Below, in pieces: positions 36,725-48,363 of a DNA stretch of 64,000 nt (positions are counted from its first letter, which is position 1; each line of letters starts with the position of its first letter). The DNA comes from Diprion similis (lineage: Eukaryota; Arthropoda; Insecta; Hymenoptera; Diprionidae), in NCBI RefSeq assembly GCF_021155765.1, contig NC_060107.1, forward strand, positions 14,618,501-14,682,500, in the 5' to 3' direction. The notes beneath the pieces are model-generated. The model was not told the DNA's origin. It was given only the letters and a program-made list of their open reading frames with translations, and did no database searches. A program made the translations under genes and the position numbers.

Positions 36725-38139
36725 TTTCCTTCGACTCGTCTGGTCTTATTTCGTTTATATTTGAAAATTATTAAGCAGATTAACAAGCCACTGGGTCTGA
36801 CAGCATTGCCATCAAACGCACATGACTGGGTTCTTGTTCGTCGATTCGGGTAAGGTTGGTGAATACACGTGGTGTGCGGACTGCGAGTTAAGACGTTGCT
36901 CAAACCATAGAGATATATATAATCTCTATGGCTGAAACCAACTGAAACGATAGGAATGCTACAGCCACGGAGTAGCTTCAGCAGTGAAGTTTAACATAAC
37001 GAGTTGATGAATTCTGATTGGTCGAGAGAATGTAAGACCAAAGCGAAGGTAGACAGAGATCAGTGATAAAGATAGACAGATAGGATTATATTACTTTAAG
37101 AATAACTTATTACAAGAGGATGTATAGTCAGTAATTGTCAGCCGAGTAAAATGTTACTCTTTTTGATGAGAATACTTTTAAGCGGTGTCTCATCACTCTC
37201 GAACAGTTCATAGTCTAAGCATAGTCCAGTCAATTGCCTCTATCTTGGCCGCCATTTTCTGATGAACCGAAATTGCAGGAAGTTTTAAAAGTATATAAAT
37301 ATTAGGTAGTAAAGTTAATGTTATATGATGAACGTATTACAATATTAGCTTGTAATAGTTTGTTGTAATACAATACAAGTCACGCGGAATTTTTCGAAGC
37401 CCTACAACTTTCGTAATTTGAAGTATTTTTTTTTCAAATCATGTTTTCGATTATTCGGAAAATCTTCAACGTGACGATGAATTCATACGTGTGAAATATT
37501 TTCGAACACTCTAAAAGTATGCGAAATCGGCAAATCAAAGAAACTGAGTAGCTTCAGACTTGCGAGCGCGTAGCGTTCCTCGCGCTGCCGAAGATCGAAT
37601 GACGTAGCGATCATGATTGCCCAAAGATTTGAACTGTTCTTCTTCTTCTCTTCCTGATTGGCCATCTCCCGAATGTTATGCTTATTTGAACGGTTAACGT
37701 TCGAATCGGAATTCCTACCGGAACCTAGAGTGGGGGAAATGTTGAATGAGCGAAGAGAAAGTGGACGTAGGGAATTTCTCCTGAAATACAGGACGAGATT
37801 GGCGGCCTCGAGGGAAAGACGGCTTCGGTATAAGAGTCGATTAGATAGGGGCCAATGAAAGTAAACGCTCGGGCCGAAATAGCCATGGTTCAAACATTGC
37901 GTGGAGATCAAGCATAACTATTATTATGGAGCTCTGAACCTATCCTAACGGGAACGCGCCGCCTACACCGCTACATGGCAACTCTGGCGTCGTCTAGCAT
38001 ATCATATCAGTATTCGCATTAACAGCTACCAAACGTGAGATGCCATAATATCGGCGACCAAGAAATCTTACGTAAACTCTGGCACAGCAGGCGGGCAGGC
38101 GATGATTTTTAACGTACACGTATATAAATTCATCGACCT
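36725..38139. other. Intergenic region between divergent NOL8 and the lysine-rich protein gene
   Basis: This region would contain both promoters. It holds a perfect 10-bp hairpin (CCATAGAGAT and ATCTCTATGG around a 7-base loop) at 36905-36931. It also holds an arginine-rich plus-strand open frame at 37673-37858 that is overlapped by a longer minus-strand frame; neither is assigned to a family. No TATA box stands out. Confidence 0.5.
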
Positions 38140-38556
38140 TGAATGCAACCGACGCCATCTAAAGCTCCGCATATAGTTTATAATTATATACGTGATCGTG
38201 TGTGTTTTGTGTTCGAGGTACTACCGGGCGCATGTGTGCGTGTGTATTTTTTTCTTTCCCATCGTTTTCTCGTGTGGTGTGAAATAATAATTATGATAGT
38301 TCTTCATCGCACCAAAACGGATTATAATTGTTATTCCCGCGAAACAACGCCGAACGCGTAATGTGCAAGTGTTAATATGATTCAACTGTGCTGGACGGTT
38401 TTGGGCTGTGTCAAACAATAATAGTAACCGCTCATCATCAGCACCGCCAATTTATAATGATAATAACTGTATTATAATGGGCAGTTGTATGCAAACACGA
38501 ACGTAAAGACTGTAGATAACGAGGAAAGCGGCCGTTACTGCTGTGCTGACAGCACG
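38140..38556 (+). other. Probable non-coding first exon of the lysine-rich protein gene
   Basis: A strong donor (ACG|GTAAGC at 38557) closes a stretch with no long frame. The coding part of the downstream gene starts at 39152, just after acceptor-like sites at 39115-39116 (TTTTTGCACAG) and 39123-39124 (TTACAG). This suggests a 5' UTR exon spliced over a roughly 560-base intron. The 5' end is not defined by the sequence. Confidence 0.45.
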
Positions 38557-39151
38557 GTAAGCAAACTCTGCAACCTTTAAGATTCCCGGATGTCGGCGCG
38601 AGGCGCTATTTCCTTCTGTTATGCACTCTTAACTCCATTTTCTCAGCTCCATGTTTATATTTACGGCACAAGCTTGACTCTCCGCCGCTTCTGCATTCTT
38701 TTGCATTAAGAACCAACAACCAATCGGTTAATCCAGCCCCCGTATATTGAACCCCGCTATGCGACACGCTCTTCTTTGATCTTTACCACATTACACAATC
38801 GGCTTCAAACGTCTTTTTTCCTATTAAACTTTCTCCATGCCCGGAATCTTAGATTCAACTCACTTCAAAGCTCTCAGAAGATGCATAGGGAAATCGAATT
38901 TTTTAAAAATAAGTCGTTATTGCATTCATTGTTTAAAATTTCCACATTGTTATCAAAACAATGTATCGTAGTTATTATAAATTTTATAATTCAGGCTAAA
39001 AGCATATTTCATACTCATTCTACTTCCAATTTTGAATCACTGTACGTCATCCGCTATAATAAAGCAACCCGTCGTTTTACCGGAATAAAACATTATACAG
39101 TTATATTTTTGCACAGTGTTACAGGAGAAAGTATAAAGTGCAATAGAAAAG

Positions 39152-42100
39152 ATGAGTGCTTCGGCAGTAAAATCCTCGATGCAGGGAGCATCGATGCAGG
39201 CAACGCCATCGTCAACACATTCCATCATCCCGATGAACATGATGGCGCAAAAAGTGGTAACCAGTACTAACACTGGGCCTGAAGCGAATCTGGTGAAGCC
39301 GCTGCCAGCGGCCACGTTAAGCTACGCGAACCTGCAGCCCCCGCCAAGCCAGCCACTGAGCTTGGTTCAGGATCATAAACCTTCGCCTCAACCTACTCTG
39401 CCTCTTCGCGTAACCGAAAAGGAGCAGTCAGAGGCAGAAAAAACTATTCCAAACGGCACAGAGCCACAGAAACCTGTGAATTCTGACGAAAGTGACTCGG
39501 TCAAAAAGCAGAGCGAAGCAAACCAGCAGAACAATAATCTTAACACCGAAAATGCACCACAACCGTGTCCAGACCCTATTCCTGAATCTGCGGTAACGTC
39601 CAGCGACATGCCAAGTGCGTAGATCATGAGCTTTGTTTTTTTTTATCGTTTGCATTGGTGTAACAAAAAATTAAGGACGGATGACCTGAACCGTCTGAGT
39701 CAAAAGCTTAAAAGAAAGAACTGTTTGAAAAAATCTCGAGTCATGTTATTTACATCAATAATAACGAACATACACGAAACAACATGCCTGCTATGTAATA
39801 GAAATCAATCTGAGCAAATTCCAATAACTTGAGCTAAGGTATCAACCCTTTGAAAAAAAGTTTTATCACTAAAACGTTCAAAATTATTCAATTTTGGTAT
39901 TTTTAATCCAATTGTAATGTTATTAGGCTAATTTCGTTTAACTGTACAGATTTCCAGAGATTGACTGAACAAAAGTTTTACAAATATTTATCTACGGAGT
40001 GTAGAAAAATAGATTTGTATGAGAACAGTACAACACATGTTCATCAACAATTAGATTGGTGTGTTACATCTCTATTGTAATGTAAAATTTCTGGATTGAT
40101 TGAATTTGAGTCAATTCGTAGGGATATGATCAGTGAGCAAAGTCAGCCCAAAAATATTAAATTCTGATAAAAAACGTCAAAGTTTAATTATTTTGAACAA
40201 ACCAATCACAACAGTTTTACTTAAATTTTTATATCCTAGCTTACGTTATTCGAATGTACTCGGAATTATTTCTGTAACATATTAGGTATATTATTTTAAT
40301 CATGTTCACCACCATTGGCGCAAATAATATTGCTCCAGTTTTTATTGCATTTCCTAAATTTTTACTTGGACGGTTTAACCAATTCATCTTTAAAAATGCA
40401 ATTGTCTTATTTCAGGTGAACAAGAGAGTCCACCGGTCAAGGTTGAAGAGACGAAGACGAGTTTGCGGAATGGTTCGAAAGAGCTCGAAGACACACCGAG
40501 TAGTAACCCGCCTGTACAATCAAAAACGACCGTGGAAGGTGGCACAGAGAGCCATCAGCGGTCGAGTAGCGTAGTTGCACCACAAGCTTCTAAGGCAACA
40601 CCAGAACTTCCGGTTGTTACCCACAGCCCACCAAAAGCAGATTTACAGCTTGAGACACTTCACAGAAATCGGAAAAGGAAACCTCGGGAACTTAAAGACC
40701 TCAATAGTTCTGCACTAGCCTCGGATGCTCATGGAAAACCTAAGAGAAATCGCATCAGAACTCAGCCTTATCAAAGTCCACTACCGGAATTGGCCCTGAT
40801 TGTTAAAACGCTCAACAAATCTCCTAGTTCGAAAGCTGCAGACGACAAGCTTATTGTGTTTTATAAGTAAATTGATGCATTCCTAATGTTATAATACTGT
40901 GGTTAAGATTAATGATAATAACTTGAGTTTGTTTTTCTGTTTCAGAAATGAGTTTTTGGCTGTTAGGAACGCTGAAGGTAGCTTCTATGTTTGTCAAGCG
41001 ATGCAAAACATCTATAAGTCGAGCCGGCGGATTCGCATTCGTTGGTTATCGCAAGACAAAAATAATGGAGAGATTTACTCTCCAGATTTTTATGATTTTA
41101 CAGGTAATGTAACATTTGATTTCCTTCTTTTCAAAAATGATTTCAGTAGTACGTTATACTTACCATAAAGAATAACAAATGAAATGGTCGATGACTTTTA
41201 TTGAAAATTAGTGAGAAAAATGGTACTTCATGAGTTTTTCATGGCACGTTTGAAGAAACAAGATTTAATGAGTTGTTACTGTTTGATTTTGGGTGTTTTG
41301 TGACATGATAGGGATTGTTCACTATCAAGAGCTAAATGTCACTGCTGGCGATTTTTTAAACGGTTTCTACTGTTTTCCCAATATTCGATTCAGACAATAC
41401 AGCAATCCATCCTTAATTATTAGAACCTGTTTAAAGTATAATCTGTCTTATATTATGTTGCAGAATTCGATTGTATATTAACAAACTTGAATTTGAATAA
41501 AGTAGATAAGAATAAATATCAATTAACGAAAATGGAACTATTACGAACGGAGAATATATTGAAGCGAGCCATAGATGTTGAGGCAGGTCTTTCCGAGAAG
41601 CCCCGAGTCACGGAGGAGCACCCAGACGGATGTGAGTTAACATTTGAGACAATCACCTCAGTAATGACCGAAAACGGCAATATTGCTAAAATCCTTCACC
41701 CCTCCATTGCCAAGAACAGAAAAGTGAACCCCACAGGCCTAAGTGTGTTCAAGATTCGTCTGCCCGAATCCTAAATCCTGGTATAATCCACTTTTGACCA
41801 AAATAACATTTCAGGAAAATTATCGACCCTTACATATGAATGTATCGATGGAGTGATTAACTGGTGTGTAACTGGAATAGCAGTTATGATATTATGTTGA
41901 ACTTTGAATTTTTATTTCAGTGGATCTGTCTCTCTTCAGAGACGAATCGCAGCTAAAAACAACGAAAAAAGGAAGCAAATTAAAACGTCGAACAAAGTAT
42001 TCATCCAAAGCAGAGTCTACAGATACCGAAGATAATCCCGAAGACGAAGAAGACGAAAAAGTGCCTGCAAAACAACCTATAGCAGCGAAAAAATTAACGG

Positions 42101-43173
42101 TCCCAAAAGTCACAGCCGTTGCTAAAACGGTTAGTAAAGGAGGGTCAAACAACAGAGCGGAGCGCGCGGCAACTCGCAGTTCGCGGACCGCATTACCAAC
42201 GACCGTTGCGACCGCCGCCTTAAGTGCCAATAAAAAGAGACTTGATGACAAAAAACCGGAAACGAAAAAAATTGCAGCTAAATCCGAAATTAATAACTTG
42301 AATACATTGCCTAGGAAGCAGCCCAAGTCCTGCAGTAAGTTAAAAGATATTGAAAATAATTATTATATTGGGGCATTCTGTGTCAAATCAACGAATTTTC
42401 ACTTTACTGTTTACAGTTTTTTTGAAATTGTTTTCAGCAACAATGCATCTCTAAAAATTCGTATTTGCTTTAGAAAATTTTTTTATGAAATTACTTTTAA
42501 GTTACAAATGTTCATTATTTTTCAAAATTCTGCCTGTTACAAATTTTCAAAAAGACTTATCGTCCCAATAATTGTTTGCAAAATTGAATATGGTGGAGGT
42601 AAAAATTGTAGACCGGCCACTCACCTAGGAAACATGGAAAGCCTGAATATGTCAGAGAATTTGAAAAGGCTTATGAAAAACGTGGAATTGGCAAAGAATT
42701 TAGATCGTGTTAAATTTTGATTTACATCGATTCCTTTTCAAAGAGAATCAAATGTAGGGGTAATAAAGTGTGTACATCAAATAGTGAACGGCAAATGTCG
42801 TGGAAAAACTGCATTTTGGGTCCTGGAAAACCCGGAAATGTCATGTAATTAATTTTGCAAACAATTAGTGGTGATCTTCAATTGGTTCATTTGGCATGGA
42901 ATAGCCAAATACATACATTACATAGAGTTTGAAGTAAGATTAAAAAAAAAATAATATTCAAAATTGTATAATATAATTGAAATTCAGGTAATAATAAATA
43001 ATTTCTTATAACTTTCTCTATTTGAAGCTACAGTTTCAAACGTTGCTGGGACCATATCTTCGTTAAATACATTGGGTCGTCCGAAACGAGCCGGATCCAG
43101 TACTATTGGCATCGCATCGGCGTCGACTACTAGTGAACCATCGGCACGTAAAAAGCCGCGTAGTCGAGCATAA
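39152..43173 (+). CDS. Lysine-rich nuclear-type protein of unrecognised family (about 597 aa)
   Basis: Six coding exons: 39152-39614, 40416-40866, 40946-41103, 41464-41631, 41921-42334 and 43034-43173 (or from 43028). They give 1794 nt in phase. The first 300 residues are Pro/Ser/Gln/Thr-rich and disordered (QPPPSQPLSLVQDHKPSPQP). Then comes a folded block over exons 2-4: DDKLIVFYKNEFLAVRNAEG, SFYVCQAMQNIYKSSRRIRI, RWLSQDKNNGEIYSPDFYDF, then EFDCILTNLNL. It looks like a small beta-barrel module (Tudor-, chromo- or BAH-like) followed by a helix. This reading is by eye only. The C-terminus is acidic then Lys/Arg-rich, ending KKPRSRA, with repeated SLNTLGRPKRA- and NTLPRKQPK-type motifs typical of nuclear localisation or DNA contact. 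I cannot name the family. A chromatin role is inference. Confidence 0.85.
41632..41774 (+). CDS. Alternative C-terminal extension by intron retention
   Basis: If the donor at 41632 is not used, the exon 4 frame runs on for 47 codons to a TAA at 41772-41774. The added peptide (CELTFETITSVMTENGNI, then AKILHPSIAKNRKVNPTGLS) is ordinary in composition. Its DNA is GC-richer and more codon-like than the intron that follows it. This would give an isoform of about 459 aa without the Lys/Arg-rich tail. The spliced form is equally well supported, so both may exist. Confidence 0.4.
42612..42862 (+). repeat. Dispersed repeat with CTGGAAAACC motifs, copy 2
   Basis: In the last intron of the lysine-rich protein gene. 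It begins GGCCACTCACCTAGGAAAC, has ATTCCTTTTCAAAGAGAAT in the middle, and ends GTCCTGGAAAACCCGGAAAT then GTCATGTAATTAATTTTGC. The order and orientation of motifs match the copy at 29011-29360. The copies have diverged with indels. Confidence 0.7.
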
Positions 43174-46100
43174 AAGTAGGTTCAACGGTACATCACCCAT
43201 TTAATTTTATGACTATTATACATAATACACAGTTTATAGTTTATATATAAATATCGACGATACACATGCAAGATAACATGTCTATAAATTTATTCTATTG
43301 GTTTTGAAGGTATACCTAACAGATACGAGCACTTTGAACACCGAGATTAGGTATTCTCCAAACTAGACGACGAGTGAATTAGCAAATAGATCTAGGAGTA
43401 AATATCAGGCATGCGAAAATACTGTGGATACATGATATTGAATGTGCATCGTCCATAAAAAATTAGATACATTATTCAGATTGGACAAAAAAAATTTATG
43501 TAATACGTAAGTATTTAGTACTAAAATATAATATTATACATAGTATATAAGTTTACTGGTGTGTAATTGAAGAAAAAAAAAAAAAAAAACTATAAAAAAC
43601 AAAAACGAAAAAAAAACAAACAAACAAACAAAAACACTTGTGTAACAATCTATTTTTGATGTTGTGTGAATCTATAAATAATTGGTTGGGTATAAAGAGA
43701 CATTTCTACCACCAGCGTATGGTTATAAACTATAATGTACAAATAAACGTGGTTGGACTATGCATGTTATGTATAAAAAAAAAACGACAAATATACAACG
43801 TTTGGATACCTGCAAAGAGATGTGATCGAGTAACCGCAGCATATGAGCCAAATTAAGCCCATTCAAATATCAGTACATCGACCCTGCTTACTGCACCATT
43901 TTTTATTGCATGATTATCGCTAAATCTCACTACATGTATGCAATTTTAAATGCGTCAGAAAGATGTAACTTTACTGTCATTATTATCATTACTGTTGCTA
44001 TTATTATTATTTTAATTACTATTGTTATTATTATTACTTTATTTTGTTGCAAAACCTAATATGAATGTGCAGATGAACAAATGCTGCGTATATATTATCT
44101 ACCGAAAACAATGTGACACATCAGAAAAATTATATACATACACTATACATACATATAATATTATCGCACATTATAAATATACATACCTACATACATACAT
44201 ACATACATGTATATACACATATATATATATATATATATGTGTGTATATATGCGCGCGTGTGTGTGTGTGATAAAAAATTAAGAATAAATACAGGAAATTT
44301 ATCTGCACAGTAAACATATTTTTATATATAAATTCTGAACAGAATTCCTGGTATATGTATATACACCTATATACATATATTATATGAATTAAATTCAAAT
44401 CGTAGTTTGTAAGCATATTACAATTACTTCATATATAGGAGTGTTTTTTGGGTGTGGTGATTATTATTATTTTTAAGTCCTATGAAATGGGATGACAAAT
44501 TTGTCGGTCTTATATATTGCGTTTTATCAAATATTACTTGCAGAAAAAGCTTAATTGATTGCGTATTAGAAAGAATGATTCTGCGAAATCCAAGTATTGA
44601 ATATTTACAGAGTAAATAAAACACGAATTCAAAAATTATGTTATAATATTGTAATTTCAATTATCTCGAACATATAAACACGAATTGTAAATAATAGAAT
44701 AAATAAAACTAAGCTATATAAACTGTATGAGAAAAAAAATGCAATAGCGTGTATAATTCAAGTACTGCAATTTTTTAACGACACTAACTTTACAAAAACT
44801 AAAGTATCACATAAACAATCAGCTTTGATGCGTCTGTAATATCGTAAAACGTTTCGAACTTTTGTATAAAAAAAAAAACAAAAAAAAATTATCCGTATAC
44901 ATGCAATTACACCCATATATACATATACATATATAGTGTTTAGTTACGAAACATGGAATGAATGTTGTATAGTAGGTAATAATTTATCAGAATTACACCG
45001 AAATATTGAAGTCAAGTATATGTATTACATATAATTATTACCTTTTGTAAGGCTTGCTAAATAAAATAAGTAAAAACATTCAAAAAATATTGAAAAACAA
45101 AAAAAAAAAAAAACAAGTAATAAATCGAATTACTTTCACGGATTTGATTCGTAAACAGTCGAACGTTTTTGTTATTTGAACAAAACGCATTATGATATGA
45201 TCTACATAATCAATTATATAATGAAGTTATTCATTATTTACACCAATTTTCAATCACAATTGACATTTTGCCAATCGATTCACAATAAAAAAAATTTTTT
45301 TTTTAAATGATACTATTTACTGAATTCCATAAAAGCGGTAAACAACGAAGAGATGCAAAATTTACTAAATCTATGTTAAGCACGCGGCTTGTAACAGTAA
45401 ATTGGAGAAACTACTGATACTTGTATTAAATTCACACAGCATCAATGGTTCACTAAACAAAGAAGAAAAAATTTATTCGTAATATGAGAAAGAAGCCCGC
45501 AACTCTAGAATATTAAAATTCCAATTCTGTATCGCATAGCGTAGAGTTTCGCAGCTCAAGATTGGATTTCAGGGGAAAAAGAAATTATAAAATGTTTAAA
45601 TTATAGTTGAATTAATTAGGGTAGTATATACATATAGTTGGGTGAGATAATTATAAGAACGAAACATTCTGTATAAAAATTATAATGTTTATTCGTTTAA
45701 ATTTTTATTACGAAATAACATAGAGATTCGATCTCGAATTATTATAGTTTCAATGCCAAAATTAAACACTACAAAATGAAACAAAGTTTTTCATCAACAT
45801 TGTCTCATATGTATACCCCATACTTTTAATTAAATTTCAAGCTACTGATATACAAATATTCATCGGATGAGGGATTAATTGCCCGCTACGCAGGGTATGA
45901 GAAAGCGAAGTTTCACAGAATATGAATCGCCCCCGAATTTTTTGTGGAATTTATCAAAGAACGCAGTGAGTAAGACGCAATTTCAATATATCGTAAATGT
46001 TATAGTTTCCATTGCCGAGATATGCATCATCTAGCAAACATCAAAGAGGATAGGGGCAAACATAAGCCTCCAGTTCAGCATCGCTGCGTTGACCAACGAC

Positions 46101-48299
46101 AGGTAAGACCGTCACTCTCACTTACCGACGGTGGTATGAAATTTTAAAAACACCGACAAGTCGGTTATTATCGAAAACTGCAATATTTATAGTCCCGTGG
46201 TTCAAAACCGGCGGACATTTTCTCCTGTCTACGCCAATGACTCAGTCGATCGTAAGCAATCATAAGCTTTATCTCGAACTGTTATGACAACTGATAGCGT
46301 AAAAATTAAGAATCCCCTTTCTTATATAGAAAGAAGGTACTCTGGGTACGAATATTTGTTTTTTCGGAAAAATGATGACTATATGTCGATGGGACCGCCC
46401 GTCAGCGTAGTGCAAGTCCCATTGATAGGGACAAATTTGGCCGTTCGTGGCGCCACTTATACTCGCGTTCGGCCCTATGGACCTGGATGTGTTCCAGATT
46501 CTTCCGCCAACGATCGAAAAATCTTAAATTTTCGCCCGATCCACTCACGGCACCAGAGAACTATTTCCGAGAAATTATCGAATTTTATACATGATTTTGA
46601 CGGTGGTGTAATTAATTTCAGTTGCAACAGTAAAAGAAAAAAACTCGTGATCTCATCGGAAATATTGCTGAAGCATGATTAATCTTTCGAATATTGAACT
46701 TTTCAAACAGTAATTAGCCGATATCTGAAAGATGCATAAATGTAAGCTGTTTCCGTATGCGTTGAGATTTCTCTGTTTGCGTACAAGCCGATGAAAGTTG
46801 GAGGTGAAACTATGTGGTAAACACGTATGTAGTTTGACAGGATTAAGGGAATACAGATCATTCTGCCTTACCGACAGACTTAATAAGTCGTACTTCATAC
46901 TTCAATCTTGTTCTGACCAATGAAATCAAACATTCGCCTAATTTTTATCTTCCAGGAAAAGAAAAAAGAGGGAAATACGTCTGTTGTGTACCTGAGAATA
47001 AGACTTTCATGATGAGAATTATTTTTAGAATCATTCAGAAATTACTTCAAATTTCTCAATTGAAAAATAAAAATCTCTGGAATATTCTGTAGAAAATTAA
47101 TTTCCGAAAATTTATTGGAATAGCTTGATATTTTTTTAAACTTTCGGAAAATTTTTCGTTGTTCTATTTGCATCGAAGATATTCCTTTACAAAATTATCT
47201 ACATTTTTATGACTACATATCGAAAAAATTAATTATGAATTGTTTTCCAAAAATTCTCATCTTCTCTCCAAAATCAATCTCAGTTTCTTATAACGCCGCA
47301 GCGTCAGAAAATGTGCAGAAACACCAAATGTAAAATCTTTTTAAGTTTCGGATTGAAAACGAAGTTTTGAATAAAATGTAAGTTTCCTCTAGAAATTAAT
47401 CAAAAGTAGGTATAAATAAGAAACGCAAAAGTTTTTCATATTTTCAATAGAAAACGTATCGGATCTGAGTTCCTTCCTTTCGTTCGAATCTGAATTTCTT
47501 GAATCCCTTGCGCGTGTTCGAAAGAATTCAAACTGATCCAAAAGTAAAAAACAGTTTTCTCAGAACTGTTGAAAAAAATGTTACACTATCAGAGAAGTTT
47601 GAAAGAGAATTTGTTTCTATTACTATTGCTATTCCCTTAATCCCGAGATTAAAGGTAAAAAGAGAGCTTAAGAAGAATTTTCAACGACTTGTCAGTGTTA
47701 CACTAAAAAGCTGAGACTCGAGTGGGGCGGGCTTGGAAGAGTTTCATGTTCTGACATCTGCGGTTATATTACAAACTCCGGAGAAAGTGAGAGCCGGCAC
47801 GGTGCGAGGTGCAGGCTTAAGGAGGAGTGGGTCTCGAAGGAGTCTTCTTCGAATAGACAGATAGTCGTGGACACGGAGCGCATACTCGGGTTCACCTGGT
47901 TGCCCGAGGATAACTAATAAGCCGGGACTGTTGCAGTTTAGTCGTACGGAGTGTGGAGAACAGTTTCGGAATACAGAACCATAACAGCTATGTGATCTAA
48001 AGTAAAAATTAAGCTCGATGGGAGAGACAAAATATGACAAAAAGCAAGCCGCGCAGTAAACTTGACCGGAAAATTATAATATAACATGACAATTATCAGT
48101 AAAGAAAAAAAAATCGTCAAGACAATCGTGAAGGTGGCTAATTGTTCGTTGTAATCGTAATATCATCGATGTTGGTGGTGTTTTTGATAACTTAATAAAT
48201 AAAATACTTCGCTTTCACCGCAGAACACGAACGGACGAACGAATTTCTTATACGAGATATACTTATCCTACTGTCTCTTCAGCTGTTTATAAGTGAAAG
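43174..48299. other. 3' UTR and intergenic region upstream of the serine protease gene
   Basis: The first part, perhaps to about 45100, reads as a long AT-rich 3' UTR of the lysine-rich protein gene, with several AATAAA motifs (for example 44615-44620), poly(A) tracts and a compound TA/TG/ATAC microsatellite at about 44166-44271. A 133-codon open frame at 46284-46682 sits in a GC-richer patch but has no motif. Nothing else is supported. Confidence 0.5.
44166..44271. repeat. Compound microsatellite (ATAC)n-(TA)n-(TG)n
   Basis: CATA/ATAC tetramers pass into a TA run and then into GT/GC dinucleotides. Confidence 0.9.
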
Positions 48300-48363
48300 A
48301 AAGTTCCTTGAGAGAAACCTGTGTGAAGTTAACCCGGTGGATTAGCCTCAATTATTACAACTG
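48300..48363 (+). other. Probable non-coding first exon of the serine protease gene
   Basis: A consensus donor (CTG|GTGAGT at 48364) closes a short region lacking a long frame. A TATA-like TTTATAAG is at about 48285-48292, about 30-40 bases before a plausible start. If this is the 5' UTR exon, the first intron (to 53042) is about 4.7 kb. The link is inferred from orientation and the lack of any closer upstream exon. Confidence 0.35.

Noticed and set aside
37483..37911. 142-codon minus-strand open frame
   Set aside because: No motif, no splice partners, and it overlaps an arginine-rich plus-strand frame that could explain the absence of stops.
41892..42326. 144-codon minus-strand open frame
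   Set aside because: It is antisense to a Lys/Ala-rich exon with correct splice sites on the plus strand.
42335..42720. Read-through of the lysine-rich protein frame past 42334
   Set aside because: The donor GTAAGT at 42335 is strong, the extension is AT-rich and runs into the dispersed repeat, and a proper last exon exists at 43034.
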